The notes under the pieces were generated by a model. The model was not told where the DNA came from. It worked only from the letters and a program-made list of their open reading frames with translations, and searched no databases. From assembly GCF_003572205.1 (NCBI RefSeq), contig NZ_QXNY01000006.1, forward strand, positions 434,001-498,000: DNA of 64,000 nucleotides, read 5' to 3'. Position 1 is the stretch's first letter, and the number at the start of each line of letters is the position of its first letter. Positions 36,070 to 44,621 of this stretch are shown in pieces. A program made the translations under genes and the position numbers. The DNA comes from Algihabitans albus (GTDB lineage Bacteria > Pseudomonadota > Alphaproteobacteria > Kiloniellales > DSM-21159).

Positions 36070-37263
36070 TCATTCGTCCAACAGGCCGGCAAATTTTTTC
36101 CGCTGCCGGATAACGATGAGCGCGCCGCCAAATCCAACCACCACCACTGGCAGAAAGGTCGCTCCGGGCAGCAGCGTGCTGGTAACGCCGGAGACTGCGG
36201 GTCCGACCATACCGCCGAGCGCATAGGCCACCGAAAAAGCCGATGCGCCGGCGACCAGCATCGGGCCGTGGTACTCGCGCCCCAGGATCGACAGCGCACA
36301 GGTGTAGATGCCGAAGAACGCGGCTCCGGCAAGCGCGCCGAGCGGCCACACGAGCCAACTGGTCGCAGGCACCAGAAGCAGGGCGCCGAAGGAGAGACCG
36401 GTGGCGAACAGACAGGCCGCGGCGATGAACCACCGGTCTCTAAGATCGAGAAGGATGCCCAGAAACGGTTGGGCGACGAACATACCGACATGCATGACCG
36501 CGACGAAGGTGGCTGCCGCATTAACCGAAGCTCCGCCCGCCGTCAGGTGCAGCGGCGCCAGGGCCAGAGCCAATGCGTCGGCAAAGCCGAAGGTAAGTAC
36601 AAGAAACAGCAGCAGCGGCGCGGCACGCGCAAAACGCGGCAGGTCCGAAAGCTCAAGCTTGCCGGGTTCGACTTTCGCCCGCCTGGACAACTGCGCGAAG
36701 GCAAAAGCAACCAGAGACACGATCACCGCACAGGCGGCAAAGGCGAGACCGTTCTCGGTACCGAGCAGCGGGATCATCATGGGGCCGATCACAAAGCCCG
36801 CCGTCATGCCGGCGCCGTAGATGCCCGAAACGCGGCCGCGCACCTTGTCTGCCGTCGCGACGTTTAACCAAGCTTCCCCGAAGACATAAATGGCGTTTAC
36901 GCAGAAACCGAGTGCAAACCGGAGGATGAACCACGCGGCAAGGGTGTCGAAGATCGCAAAAGCGGACAGGACCACAGCCGTGCCGATCAGACCTGCCACG
37001 ATTACTTGTCCTGCGCGCATGCGTCTCGACAGACGCGGCACTGCTAAAACCGAGATTCCCAGCCCCAGCATGAATGCCGTTGCGTTCAGCCCGACCAACA
37101 GATCCGACGCCCCGCGTTCGGCGAGCAAGAGCGAAATCAAGGGGTGGGTCAGCCCTTGTGCAATCGCGAAAATAGTAATGCCGAGCACGACCACCACGAC
37201 CGAATTCCAGTCGGTCGCCGTAGCCGGCGCAGTAGAGGGCTGTGGCTGCGCGATCTGGTCCAT
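36070..37263 (-). CDS. MFS transporter
   Basis: This 397-residue membrane protein has twelve predicted helices. Segments such as GLNATAFMLGLGISVLAVPRLSRRMRAG (loop between helices 2 and 3 with the MFS R-R-x-R motif) and YVFGEAWLNVATADKVRGRVSGIYGAG fit the YfmO/YcaD subfamily. The central loop (about 190-205) is basic. The substrate is not evident; such proteins often export drugs or metabolites. It stands alone, convergent with the zeta inhibitor gene. Confidence 0.88.
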   Translation of the reverse strand: MDQIAQPQPSTAPATATDWNSVVVVVLGITIFAIAQGLTHPLISLLLAERGASDLLVGLNATAFMLGLGISVLAVPRLSRRMRAGQVIVAGLIGTAVVLSAFAIFDTLAAWFILRFALGFCVNAIYVFGEAWLNVATADKVRGRVSGIYGAGMTAGFVIGPMMIPLLGTENGLAFAACAVIVSLVAFAFAQLSRRAKVEPGKLELSDLPRFARAAPLLLFLVLTFGFADALALALAPLHLTAGGASVNAAATFVAVMHVGMFVAQPFLGILLDLRDRWFIAAACLFATGLSFGALLLVPATSWLVWPLGALAGAAFFGIYTCALSILGREYHGPMLVAGASAFSVAYALGGMVGPAVSGVTSTLLPGATFLPVVVVGFGGALIVIRQRKKFAGLLDE

Positions 37264-37314
37264 TTCAGAACCAATGCAGCATAAGCCAATTGTTTTACAA
37301 CCGACCCAAAGAGG

Positions 37315-37344
37315 AAACGGCCCGCTTGATCACGCGGGCCGTTT
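37315..37344 (-). terminator. Intrinsic terminator after the DUF1127 gene
   Basis: AAACGGCCCGC and GCGGGCCGTTT are exact inverted repeats around an 8-nt loop, with T-rich flanks on either strand. It lies between the DUF1127 stop and the MFS start, so it ends the DUF1127 transcript and could be bidirectional. Confidence 0.85.
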
Positions 37345-37400
37345 TCGTTTGGAGGGTATCGCTGCGCCCGGAACGAAAGCGACACGGCGCTGCGGTCACC

Positions 37401-37670
37401 TCAGGAACGCCAGAAGGGCTTCGCGATTTCGCGCTCGACGTCCAGGCGGTCCAGGCCGACGTCGCGCAGGAGCCGGTCGTCCATCTCCGCCAGGTCGTGA
37501 CGCTGGTTGGCGCGATCCTGCCAAGCGATAAACAGGTTGATCAGAGCTTCCAGCGGGCCGACGGCGCCGGACTGCCGCAAAGGCGCCTTGGCGTAGTCGG
37601 CGAGGGAGTCATGGTCGGCGGTGTGGCCATGGGATACGAACCGCCGCAGGGTTCCGACTGATATCGTCAT
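37401..37670 (-). CDS. DUF1127 (YjiS-like) small protein
   Basis: The 89-residue protein ends with the DUF1127 core: a helix LFIAWQDRANQRHDLAEMDDRLLRDVGLDR followed by a basic DVEREIAKPFWRS tail. In other alphaproteobacteria such proteins bind RNA or regulators involved in phosphate, stress or small-RNA turnover. The ATG at 37670 was chosen because GAGGAGAT lies 6 nt ahead. It is divergent from a LysR gene, 142 nt away. Confidence 0.85.
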   Translation of the reverse strand: MTISVGTLRRFVSHGHTADHDSLADYAKAPLRQSGAVGPLEALINLFIAWQDRANQRHDLAEMDDRLLRDVGLDRLDVEREIAKPFWRS

Positions 37671-37812
37671 GACAAATCTCCTCATGGCTGCAAATCGAGA
37701 GGAAACGCCGTTGCGTTCCTTTCACCAGAGAATCTGTGCGGCTTGAGGCTTCGGCGCAAACGATGTTATCTCGGGAGTGAGATTAGAAATTTTATAGGCG
37801 AGCAAGGCTGCC

Positions 37813-38787
37813 ATGCGTCGTCGTCGTCTCCCTCCGCTGAATGCTCTGCGCGCCTTCGAGGCGGCGGCCCGCCACCTGTCCTTCACCAAGGCGGCGGATG
37901 AATTGGCCGTCACCCAGGCCGCTGTCAGCCATCAGGTCAAGGCACTGGAAGATCATCTCGGCCTTCCGCTGTTCCGCCGGCTCAATCGGGCGCTTGTCCT
38001 GACCGAGGCCGGACGCAGCCTGCTGCCGGCGGCGCAGGAGGCCTTCGATCTTCTGGACGCGGCCGCCCGGCGCCTGCGGCAGGCTGAGGCCGGCGGGCCC
38101 TTGCGCGTCTCGGCGCTCTCGTCCTTCGCCTCGAAATGGCTGCTGCCGCGTCTGGCCCGCTTTCGTGCGGCGCATCCGGAGATCGACGTCCTGGTCTCCG
38201 CCGACGACCGTCTGGCCGACCTGGAGCGCGACGAGATCGATATCGGCATTCGCTACGGATCCGGGATCTATCCGGGTCTGCGTGTCGACTGGCTGATGGG
38301 CGACGAAATCCTGCCGGTCTGCGCGCCGTCGCTCTGCGAAGGCCGGAACGCCCTGCGGGATCCCGAGGACCTGCGGCATCACACCCTGCTGCACGACGAG
38401 GTGAGCGGCACCGCCGACAGTCCCGACTGGCGAGTCTGGTTCCAGGCGGCCGGCTTGCAGGACAGCGGCATCGATTGGGAGCGCGGCCCCGGCTATTCCC
38501 ACATGGCCATGGTGCTGGAGGCGGCGATGGCGGGGGAAGGCGTTGCCCTTGGCCGGCTCTCGCTGGCCTGCGACGACCTGCGGGCCGAACGCCTGGTCTG
38601 TCCCTTCGGTCCCCGGCTGCGCACCAGCTTCGCCTACTGGATCGTTTGCAGTCCCGCCATGGCGGATCGGGCCAAGGTGGTCGCCTTTCGCGACTGGCTG
38701 CTGGCCGAGGCGCGCAGCGAGACCACGCCCTTCAGTCTGTTGCAGCGCCCGCCGGAGGCGGATCCGCACACGCTCGGCTCTCCCTGA
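37813..38787 (+). CDS. LysR-family transcriptional regulator (GcvA-like)
   Basis: The 324-residue regulator begins MRRRRLPPLNALRAFEAAAR and has the winged helix SFTKAADELAVTQAAVSHQVKALEDHLGLPLF, both close to GcvA-type LysR proteins. The C-terminal effector domain spans about 95-300. GcvA-like members usually control amino-acid catabolism genes or a divergent target. Here the divergent gene encodes DUF1127 and the next gene downstream is argE, so the target is unclear. No T-N11-A box was pinned down. Confidence 0.9.
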   Translation: MRRRRLPPLNALRAFEAAARHLSFTKAADELAVTQAAVSHQVKALEDHLGLPLFRRLNRALVLTEAGRSLLPAAQEAFDLLDAAARRLRQAEAGGPLRVSALSSFASKWLLPRLARFRAAHPEIDVLVSADDRLADLERDEIDIGIRYGSGIYPGLRVDWLMGDEILPVCAPSLCEGRNALRDPEDLRHHTLLHDEVSGTADSPDWRVWFQAAGLQDSGIDWERGPGYSHMAMVLEAAMAGEGVALGRLSLACDDLRAERLVCPFGPRLRTSFAYWIVCSPAMADRAKVVAFRDWLLAEARSETTPFSLLQRPPEADPHTLGSP

Positions 38788-38915
38788 CCTCAGCCTTGCG
38801 TCCCCAAGGTGTCTGCTTTGTCGCGGACCCGCTGCACTTTCCCGAAGCCGGCTGCTATAACTGATGACTTCGTAGAACAGTCTCCTGCCCTCACCAGCGT
38901 CAGAGAAGGTCCCGA

Positions 38916-40097
38916 ATGGCCCGTCCCTCCGAGTCTTCGCTTGAGATGATCCGCAAGCTGATTTCCTTCGACACGACCAGTCGAAATTCCAACCTCGGCT
39001 TGATCGAATACGTGCGCGATTACCTGGCCGACCTGGGCGCCAGTTGCGAGCTGATCTACGACGAGACCGGTCAGAAGGCCAATCTCTACGCCACCCTCGG
39101 CCCGGCCGACCGCCCCGGGATCGCGCTCTCTGGCCATACCGACGTGGTTCCTGTGGACGGTCAGGAGTGGCAGACCGATCCCTGGGAGATCGTCGAGAAA
39201 GACGGCAAGCTCTACGGGCGCGGCACCTGCGACATGAAATCCTTCGTCGCCGTCGCCCTGGCCAAGGCTCCGATCTTCGCCAAGGCCGACCTCAAGACGC
39301 CGGTGCACTTCTGCTTTTCCTACGACGAGGAGGTCGGCTGCCTGGGCGTGCGTCCCCTGCTGGCCCGTCTCGCCGAGCTGCCGGTCCGGCCGGCGCTGGT
39401 GGTGGTCGGCGAACCGACCGACATGAAGGTGATCAACGCGCACAAGGGCAAGATCTCCGTGACCTGCAGCGTGCGCGGTTTCGAATCTCACTCCTCCCTG
39501 GCGCCGACCGGCGTGAATGCCGTCGAGTACGCCGCCCGGCTGGTCGTCAAGCTGCAGGAAATGGCCCGGCGCAAGGAGGCAGAAGGCCCCTTCGACCGAG
39601 ACTTCGACGTGCCCCACACCACCGTTCACACCGGCACGATTCAGGGCGGGACCGCCCTCAACATCGTGCCGAAGGACTGCAGCTTCGAGTTCGAGTTCCG
39701 CAATCTGCCCACCGAGGATTACGGACCGCTCTACGATGAGGTCGTCGTCTATGCCCGTGAGGTGCTGGAGCCGGAGATGCAGGCGCGCCGGCCGGGTACG
39801 GGCTTCAGCTTCGAGGAAATGTCGACCATCGCCCCAATGGATACGCCCGGCGAGCATCCGGTCGTGGCCCTGGCCAAGGCTCTGACCGGCGCGAACGCGA
39901 CCAGCAAGGTCGCCTTCGGCACCGAGGCCGGCCTCTTCAACGAAGCGGCGATTCCCTCGGTGGTCTGCGGACCCGGCTCGATCGAGCAGGCGCACAAGCC
40001 GAACGAGTTCATCGCCCTTGAGCAGGTGGCGCTCTGCGAGCGTTTCATGGACCGCCTCACCGAGCGTCTGGTCGCCGAGCGCCTGTCGGCCGCCTAG
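38916..40097 (+). CDS. argE: Acetylornithine deacetylase
   Basis: This 393-residue M20 metallopeptidase-family enzyme removes acetate from N-acetylornithine in arginine synthesis. The di-zinc site is visible as SGHTDVVPVDGQEWQTDP, GRGTCDMKSF and YDEEVGCLG. The dimerisation-domain segment VRGFESHSSLAPTGVNAVEYAARL is typical of ArgE. The end of the chain CGPGSIEQAHKPNEF contains the last metal ligand. It is followed 10 nt later by an AbrB-type membrane protein. Close relatives act on succinyl-diaminopimelate, but the motifs favour ArgE. Confidence 0.88.
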   Translation: MARPSESSLEMIRKLISFDTTSRNSNLGLIEYVRDYLADLGASCELIYDETGQKANLYATLGPADRPGIALSGHTDVVPVDGQEWQTDPWEIVEKDGKLYGRGTCDMKSFVAVALAKAPIFAKADLKTPVHFCFSYDEEVGCLGVRPLLARLAELPVRPALVVVGEPTDMKVINAHKGKISVTCSVRGFESHSSLAPTGVNAVEYAARLVVKLQEMARRKEAEGPFDRDFDVPHTTVHTGTIQGGTALNIVPKDCSFEFEFRNLPTEDYGPLYDEVVVYAREVLEPEMQARRPGTGFSFEEMSTIAPMDTPGEHPVVALAKALTGANATSKVAFGTEAGLFNEAAIPSVVCGPGSIEQAHKPNEFIALEQVALCERFMDRLTERLVAERLSAA

Positions 40098-40107
40098 GCG
40101 CGGCTGA

Positions 40108-41250
40108 GTGCGAGACTCACCCTCCAACCCTGACCCCGGCCCGGACGTCGCTCCGGCCCCCGAGCCGGCCTCCGAACCGGTTCCCAAACCGGATCTGAAG
40201 CAGCGCGCGCCCGGCATCGCCCTGGCGCTGATCCTCGGTAGCCTGGGCGGCTGGGCCGCTGCGGCACTCGGCCTGCCGCTGCCCTGGATGATCGGCGCCA
40301 TGACCGCGACGACGGTCGCCGCTGTCGCGGGGGCCCCGATCGCGATGGCGCAACCGCTGCGCACCGTGATGGTCGCCGTTCTCGGCGTCATGCTGGGCAG
40401 CGGTTTCACGCCCGAGATCCTGGCGCGACTCGACGAGTGGGTCGTCAGCCTGGTCTCGCTGATCGGTTACATCGCGCTGGCCGGCGGCGCGGGTCTGCTC
40501 TACTTCCGGCGCGTTTGCGGCTACGACCCGATCACCGCCTACTTTTCGGCGATGCCCGGTGGCCTGTCGGAGATGATCGTGGTCGGCAGCGAGATGGGCG
40601 GCGATGCTCGGCGGATCTCTCTCGCCCATGCCTCGCGGCTGCTGCTGGTCGTGCTGACCATCCCCTTCGCCTTCCGCTGGCTGGAGGAGTTCGAGCCGGG
40701 CAGCCGCCCGGCCGCCGGCCTGCCGATCGCCAGCATTCCGCTCACCGACCTGGGCATTCTGACGCTCTGCGGGATCGTCGGCTTCGCCCTGGCGCGGGCG
40801 GTCAAGGTGCCGGCCGCGGCCGTGGTCGGACCGATGCTGGTCAGTGCCGGCGTGCATCTGGCCGGCTGGACCGAGGCGGCGCCGCCGGTCGAGCTGGTCT
40901 CCGCCGCCCAGGTCGCGGTCGGCGCGGCGATCGGTGCGCGTTTCGCCGGCACCGAGCTGCGGCTGGTGCTCCAGACCCTGGTCCAGTCGATCGGCGCCAC
41001 CGCGATCCTGGTGACCGTCACCCTGCTGTTCGCCGGCGGGCTGAGCCTCGCGCTGGACCTCGATCCGCGTGCGCTGGTTTTAGCCTTCGCGCCCGGCGGC
41101 CTCGCCGAGATGAGTCTGATCGCCATCGCGCTGGGGGCCGATGCGGCCTTCGTCGCCACCCACCATATCGTGCGCATCGTGCTGATCGTGGTTCTGGCGC
41201 CCGCCGCCTTTCGACTGATGGGCCGGCGAAAACCGGAGCCGGGCGACTGA
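40108..41250 (+). CDS. AbrB family membrane protein (ammonia monooxygenase-like, duplicated domain)
   Basis: This 380-residue protein has about 10-11 helices and the duplicated AbrB/Gate motif: GGWAAAALGLPLPWMIGAM in the first half and ALARAVKVPAAAVVGPMLVSAGVH in the second. The segment FSAMPGGLSEMIVVGSEMGGDARRISLAHASR with the following LLLVV, and its counterpart FAPGGLAEMSLIAIALGADAAFVATHH, are family hallmarks. The role is unproven; members are annotated as regulators of aidB or as transporters. The GTG start with 36 Pro-rich residues ahead of helix one is uncertain. Confidence 0.8.
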   Translation: MRDSPSNPDPGPDVAPAPEPASEPVPKPDLKQRAPGIALALILGSLGGWAAAALGLPLPWMIGAMTATTVAAVAGAPIAMAQPLRTVMVAVLGVMLGSGFTPEILARLDEWVVSLVSLIGYIALAGGAGLLYFRRVCGYDPITAYFSAMPGGLSEMIVVGSEMGGDARRISLAHASRLLLVVLTIPFAFRWLEEFEPGSRPAAGLPIASIPLTDLGILTLCGIVGFALARAVKVPAAAVVGPMLVSAGVHLAGWTEAAPPVELVSAAQVAVGAAIGARFAGTELRLVLQTLVQSIGATAILVTVTLLFAGGLSLALDLDPRALVLAFAPGGLAEMSLIAIALGADAAFVATHHIVRIVLIVVLAPAAFRLMGRRKPEPGD

Positions 41251-41353
41251 CGGGATCCTTACTCTTTAGCTGAAACTCGGACGCCAGAAAGCCGCTTCGC
41301 TGGCTTTGGCCTAACTGGATGACGCGCGGTTCCGGCCGCAATCTCCTGAAAAG

Positions 41354-41361
41354 TGCATACA
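41354..41361. promoter_or_regulatory. Putative GntR operator, site 1 (TGCATACA)
   Basis: AAAAGTGCATACA lies 74 nt upstream of the GntR start. The 8-mer TGCATACA is the reverse complement of TGTATGCA at 42233-42240 in front of the adjacent operon. Together they define TGYATRCA, consistent with the short palindromes bound by FCD regulators. Confidence 0.5.
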
Positions 41362-41434
41362 GATCGCCCGAAATTGCCGGCTGAATTCGCTCAAAGCTGG
41401 TGAAAGTGGTGGTCTCTCTGTACAGTTTTTGACC

Positions 41435-42106
41435 ATGGATGACTTGAGCCTGTCGGCCTACAGACAGATCCGGCGGTTGATCGAAGGGGGCACCTTCGAC
41501 ATGGGAGTGCGGGTTCGCGAGGCTCGGCTGGCACGCCAGCTCGGTCTGTCACGCACCCCCATCCGCGCCGCGCTGAACCGGCTGGAACTCGAGGGACTGC
41601 TGGTCTACGAGCCGAACCGCGGCCACATCATGGCGACCTACAGCGAAGACGACGTGTCCGAGATCTACGTCTGCCGGAGCATCCTGGAATCGGAGGCGGT
41701 ACGGATCGCCGCCGAACGCGGGCTGGAGCCTCCGACGGAGGCATCGCTGGTCCGGCTGGCACAGGAAATGGACGAGACGATCGGTGCGCAAGGCCTCTCG
41801 CAGGACACCAAGCGCAGCGATTTTCTGGCTCTGAACAAGCAGTTTCACGAAACCATCTATGCCCACTGCGCCAATCGTCATCTGCTGGAACTGATCGATC
41901 GCACGAGCGGTCTGCCTCTGATCATCCGCAACTATTTTGGCTTCTCGGACGACGAGTTGTTCCGGTCCCAGGCCGATCATCGGGCGCTCCTGCATGCCCT
42001 TCAGAGCCGTCAGGCCGACCGCGCCCGGGCTCTGATGAAGGAGCACATTCTGGTCGCCTGCGAGCGTATGCTGCACCAAACCCGCCCGGCTCGGGCCGCC
42101 GAGTAG
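41435..42106 (+). CDS. GntR-family transcriptional regulator (FCD domain)
   Basis: The 223-residue regulator has an N-terminal winged helix (VREARLARQLGLSRTPIRAALNRLELEGLL), followed by a helical FCD domain with the metal/effector residues D in the VSEIYVCRSILESEA helix and the H of QFHETIYAHCANRHL and DHRALLHAL. It probably controls the operon that begins 161 nt downstream on the same strand, and itself, through TGYATRCA sites. ATG at 41435 follows GACC; a TTG at 41429 would add two residues. Confidence 0.9.
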   Translation: MDDLSLSAYRQIRRLIEGGTFDMGVRVREARLARQLGLSRTPIRAALNRLELEGLLVYEPNRGHIMATYSEDDVSEIYVCRSILESEAVRIAAERGLEPPTEASLVRLAQEMDETIGAQGLSQDTKRSDFLALNKQFHETIYAHCANRHLLELIDRTSGLPLIIRNYFGFSDDELFRSQADHRALLHALQSRQADRARALMKEHILVACERMLHQTRPARAAE

Positions 42107-42232
42107 CGGGGGGTCCTCGACCGCAGTCAGGACGAAGTCCGGCTGAATCCCGTCGCCGCCAGGCCGGTGGCCGAGCCGGGGGCGGCGTGTCGAACTCCGC
42201 GGGGCGAATTGTGCTTGCACGCCTATAAAAAG

Positions 42233-42240
42233 TGTATGCA
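42233..42240. promoter_or_regulatory. Putative GntR operator, site 2 (TGTATGCA), in the operon promoter
   Basis: AAAAAGTGTATGCAATATTAT contains TGTATGCA overlapping a plausible -10 (TGCAAT 42237-42242 or TATTAT 42242-42247) downstream of TTGCAC at 42215-42220. Binding there would block RNA polymerase, so repression is expected. The start would be only about 15 nt before the leader ORF. Confidence 0.5.
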
Positions 42241-42266
42241 ATATTATGACTAAGAGCGGAGGTGAA

Positions 42267-42413
42267 ATGTCCGAGACCGGCAGATCCCGCGGCGTCGAAA
42301 CCCTCGAAGTCGCGCCGCGCGACGCCTTGCAGGCCGCAGGTCCGTCCCTGCTGCCGCAAAGGCCCGGACGGGCATGCAAGACGGGCCGCAAGGGCAGGGT
42401 CGCGCTCCGATGA
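42267..42413 (+). CDS. Short leader ORF (48 residues) coupled to the MmgE/PrpD gene
   Basis: An ATG preceded by GCGGAGGTGAA, the strongest ribosome site of this locus, opens a 48-codon frame whose TGA overlaps the ATG of the next gene (ATGA at 42410-42413). The product starts MSETGRSRGVETLEVAP and is basic toward the end; no domain is recognised. It is the first translated frame after the predicted promoter. It may be a real small protein or a leader peptide whose translation drives the next gene. An erosion product of a longer gene cannot be excluded. Confidence 0.55.
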   Translation: MSETGRSRGVETLEVAPRDALQAAGPSLLPQRPGRACKTGRKGRVALR

Positions 42414-43831
42414 GCGGCCGGGATCGCACCCTGGATCTGGCGCGGCATCTCTGCGGCTGGTCGGACGCGGACTTGAGCGAGGCGGACTGGACCCAGCTGT
42501 CCCGGCTGCTGTTCGATCACGCCGCGGTCGCCCTGCGCGGCGCCGAGGAAGCCTGGTCGCAGGCCCTCGCCGAACATGCCCGGCCGACCGCCGGTAGCGG
42601 CGCGGCCCAGGTGCTCGGCACCGGCTTCGCTTGTCCTCCGGCCCTGGCCTCGATGGCCAACGCCACCTCGGCCCACGCGCTGGAACTGGACGACACCCAC
42701 GACGTCTCCGTCAGCCACCCCGGGGCGCCGGTCATCGCCTCAGCCCTGGCCGTCGCCAGCGAAGCCGCGAGCGAAGCCGAGACACCCCCGACGGGACGCG
42801 AGATCGCCCGTGCCATCGCTGCCGGCTATGAGACGACGGCACGTCTGGGGGCCGCGGTCGGAGCCGGGGAGATGCTCGAGCGCGGTTTCCATCCGACGGC
42901 CGTGTTCACCACCTTCGGCGCGGCTGCCACCGCCGCGCTGCTCTATCGGCTGCCGCCCGAGGCGCTTGCCGCCGCTTGGGGCCTGGCGCTGTCGATGACC
43001 GGCGGGTCCATGCAGTTCTCCGAAGACGCCCAGGCGCCCGAGGTCAAGCGCCTGCATGCCGGGATCGCCGCGCAGCGCGGCATCACCGCGGCGGATCTGG
43101 TGCGCAAGAGCCTTTGGGGCCCGTCGCGCGCCTTCGACGGGCGCTACGGCGTGCTGGCCCTCTACGGAAGTGCACCCGACCCGGAGCGGCTGACGGCGGG
43201 GCTGGGGGCGCCCCAGGCGATCCATGACATCAGTTTCAAGCCCTATCCCTGCTGCCGGCTGTTCCATGCGGGACTGGATGCGCTGGCGACGGTCACGGAT
43301 GACTTCACCCTGCCGCTCGAGTCCATCGCCAGCCTGTCCTTCGGCGGGCCGGGTCTGGTCGTAGAACAGCACATGCAGCGCCGGCCGGCTTCCAAGATGG
43401 CGGCCCAGTACAGTCTGCCCTTCACCGTGGCCGCCGCCTTGCTCGACGGGCCGGAGAGCCTGGAGGGCTTCGCAGTCGACGCACTGGTCTCTCCGGCGCG
43501 TCACCGCCTTTGCGACCTGGTCGAGGCCAGGACCGACGAGTCCCTGGAGGCGGCCTTCCCACGCCACTTCGGGATGAGCGTCGAGCTGGACTTGACCAAT
43601 GGCGAGCGCCGCGAAGCCCGTGTCCTCGACAGCCTCGGAACGCCGCGCCGGCAGATGTCGCGCGCCCATTTCGCCCGCAAGTTCGAACGTCTCAATCCGG
43701 GGGTCGACTGGCTCGACCCCGAGGGGCTGGAGGCCGCGGTCGCCCGGCTTTGGCGCGATGGCGACGCTGCTGCTTTCGTGACCTGCTTGATCGGCCCGGA
43801 ACGGCGGGCCGCCGAGAAGCCGGCGGCCTGA
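42410..43831 (+). CDS. MmgE/PrpD family protein (2-methylcitrate dehydratase / cis-aconitate decarboxylase-like)
   Basis: The 473-residue protein has the family fold: an N-terminal helical domain with MANATSAHALELDDTHDVSVSHPGAPVIASALA (about 80-112), the KRLHAGIAAQRGITAADL segment and a lid domain with SFKPYPCCRLFHAG. PrpD dehydrates methylcitrate; relatives include decarboxylases and epimerases of substituted dicarboxylates. The start at 42410 overlaps the leader ORF. A second ATG at 42374 lacks a ribosome site. Its partners (YrdC-type protein, two cysteine hydrolases, TRAP) make classical propionate degradation unlikely. Confidence 0.88.
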   Translation: MSGRDRTLDLARHLCGWSDADLSEADWTQLSRLLFDHAAVALRGAEEAWSQALAEHARPTAGSGAAQVLGTGFACPPALASMANATSAHALELDDTHDVSVSHPGAPVIASALAVASEAASEAETPPTGREIARAIAAGYETTARLGAAVGAGEMLERGFHPTAVFTTFGAAATAALLYRLPPEALAAAWGLALSMTGGSMQFSEDAQAPEVKRLHAGIAAQRGITAADLVRKSLWGPSRAFDGRYGVLALYGSAPDPERLTAGLGAPQAIHDISFKPYPCCRLFHAGLDALATVTDDFTLPLESIASLSFGGPGLVVEQHMQRRPASKMAAQYSLPFTVAAALLDGPESLEGFAVDALVSPARHRLCDLVEARTDESLEAAFPRHFGMSVELDLTNGERREARVLDSLGTPRRQMSRAHFARKFERLNPGVDWLDPEGLEAAVARLWRDGDAAAFVTCLIGPERRAAEKPAA

Positions 43832-43872
43832 GCGAGGCCTGGCAGCAGTCCGGCACCAGTAAGGAGAAGACG

Positions 43873-44604
43873 ATGTCCCAGACCATTGCGCCGCAGCCGC
43901 CGATCCAGACGACCGGGGATCCCATTCCGCGCGAGCGCCTGGAGCGTGACGTGGCGCAGGTCCTGGAGGTGCTCTACGGCGGCGGTGTCGCCATCGTGCC
44001 GCTCGACGTGGCCTATGCCATCGTCGGTCATCGCGAGGACGCGATCCGTCGCATCTTCGCAGCGAAGAATCGCAGCTACGAGAAGCCGAGCGGCATGTTC
44101 TCGAACTGGCGGATGAGCGAGGAGATTCACATTCTGCCGGACGAGAAGCGGGAGATGATCCGGACCGTGATCGAGCAGGACCGCCTGCCCTTTTCCGTGG
44201 TCGCGCCTTTTCGGGACGATCACGCCTGTTTCCGCGAGGTCGACCCCTTCGTCATACAAAACTCCACGAAGGCGAAGACGCTCGACATGTTGCTCAACGC
44301 CGGTGCTTTCCACGACGAGATCGCCCGGCAATCCTCGGCCGCCGGCAAGCCGGTGTTCGGCTCCTCCGCCAACACGTCCCTGAAGGGCAGCAAGTACCGC
44401 CTGCAGGAGATCGAGCCGGAGGTGCTGGCGGCTGCCGATATCTGCGTCGACTACGGCCAATCGAAGTACGCCAACGACCAGGGGCGGTCGAGCACGATCA
44501 TAGATTTCAACGACTTCAGCGTGATCCGTGTCGGCGTGGTCTTCGACAAGGTCAGGCAGGCCTTCAAGGATCGCTTTGACGTCGACCTGAAACTCCAGTC
44601 CTGA
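43873..44604 (+). CDS. YrdC/Sua5/YciO domain protein, divergent and catabolic in context
   Basis: This 243-residue protein is a single YrdC-type domain. The canonical P-T-D-T-V-Y-G-L motif is VPLDVAYAIVG here, followed by EDAIRRIFAAKNRSYEKP, the lysine/arginine ATP-site loop. Further on, FGSSANTSLKGS and RSSTIIDF align with the SAN-G and ST-V-D nucleotide-binding segments. TsaC uses this fold to make threonylcarbamoyl-AMP for tRNA; the divergent first motif and the operon context argue for another carbamoylation or adenylation reaction. The ATG at 43873 has AAGGAG upstream. Not the housekeeping tsaC, in my view. Confidence 0.82.
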   Translation: MSQTIAPQPPIQTTGDPIPRERLERDVAQVLEVLYGGGVAIVPLDVAYAIVGHREDAIRRIFAAKNRSYEKPSGMFSNWRMSEEIHILPDEKREMIRTVIEQDRLPFSVVAPFRDDHACFREVDPFVIQNSTKAKTLDMLLNAGAFHDEIARQSSAAGKPVFGSSANTSLKGSKYRLQEIEPEVLAAADICVDYGQSKYANDQGRSSTIIDFNDFSVIRVGVVFDKVRQAFKDRFDVDLKLQS

Positions 44605-44621
44605 GGCGAGGAGGGGAAGCG

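Noticed and set aside
41251-41434. Terminator-like or attachment-site structure between the AbrB-type gene and gntR
   Set aside because: No clear stem with T-run and no tRNA-like sequence; only the TGCATACA site stands out.
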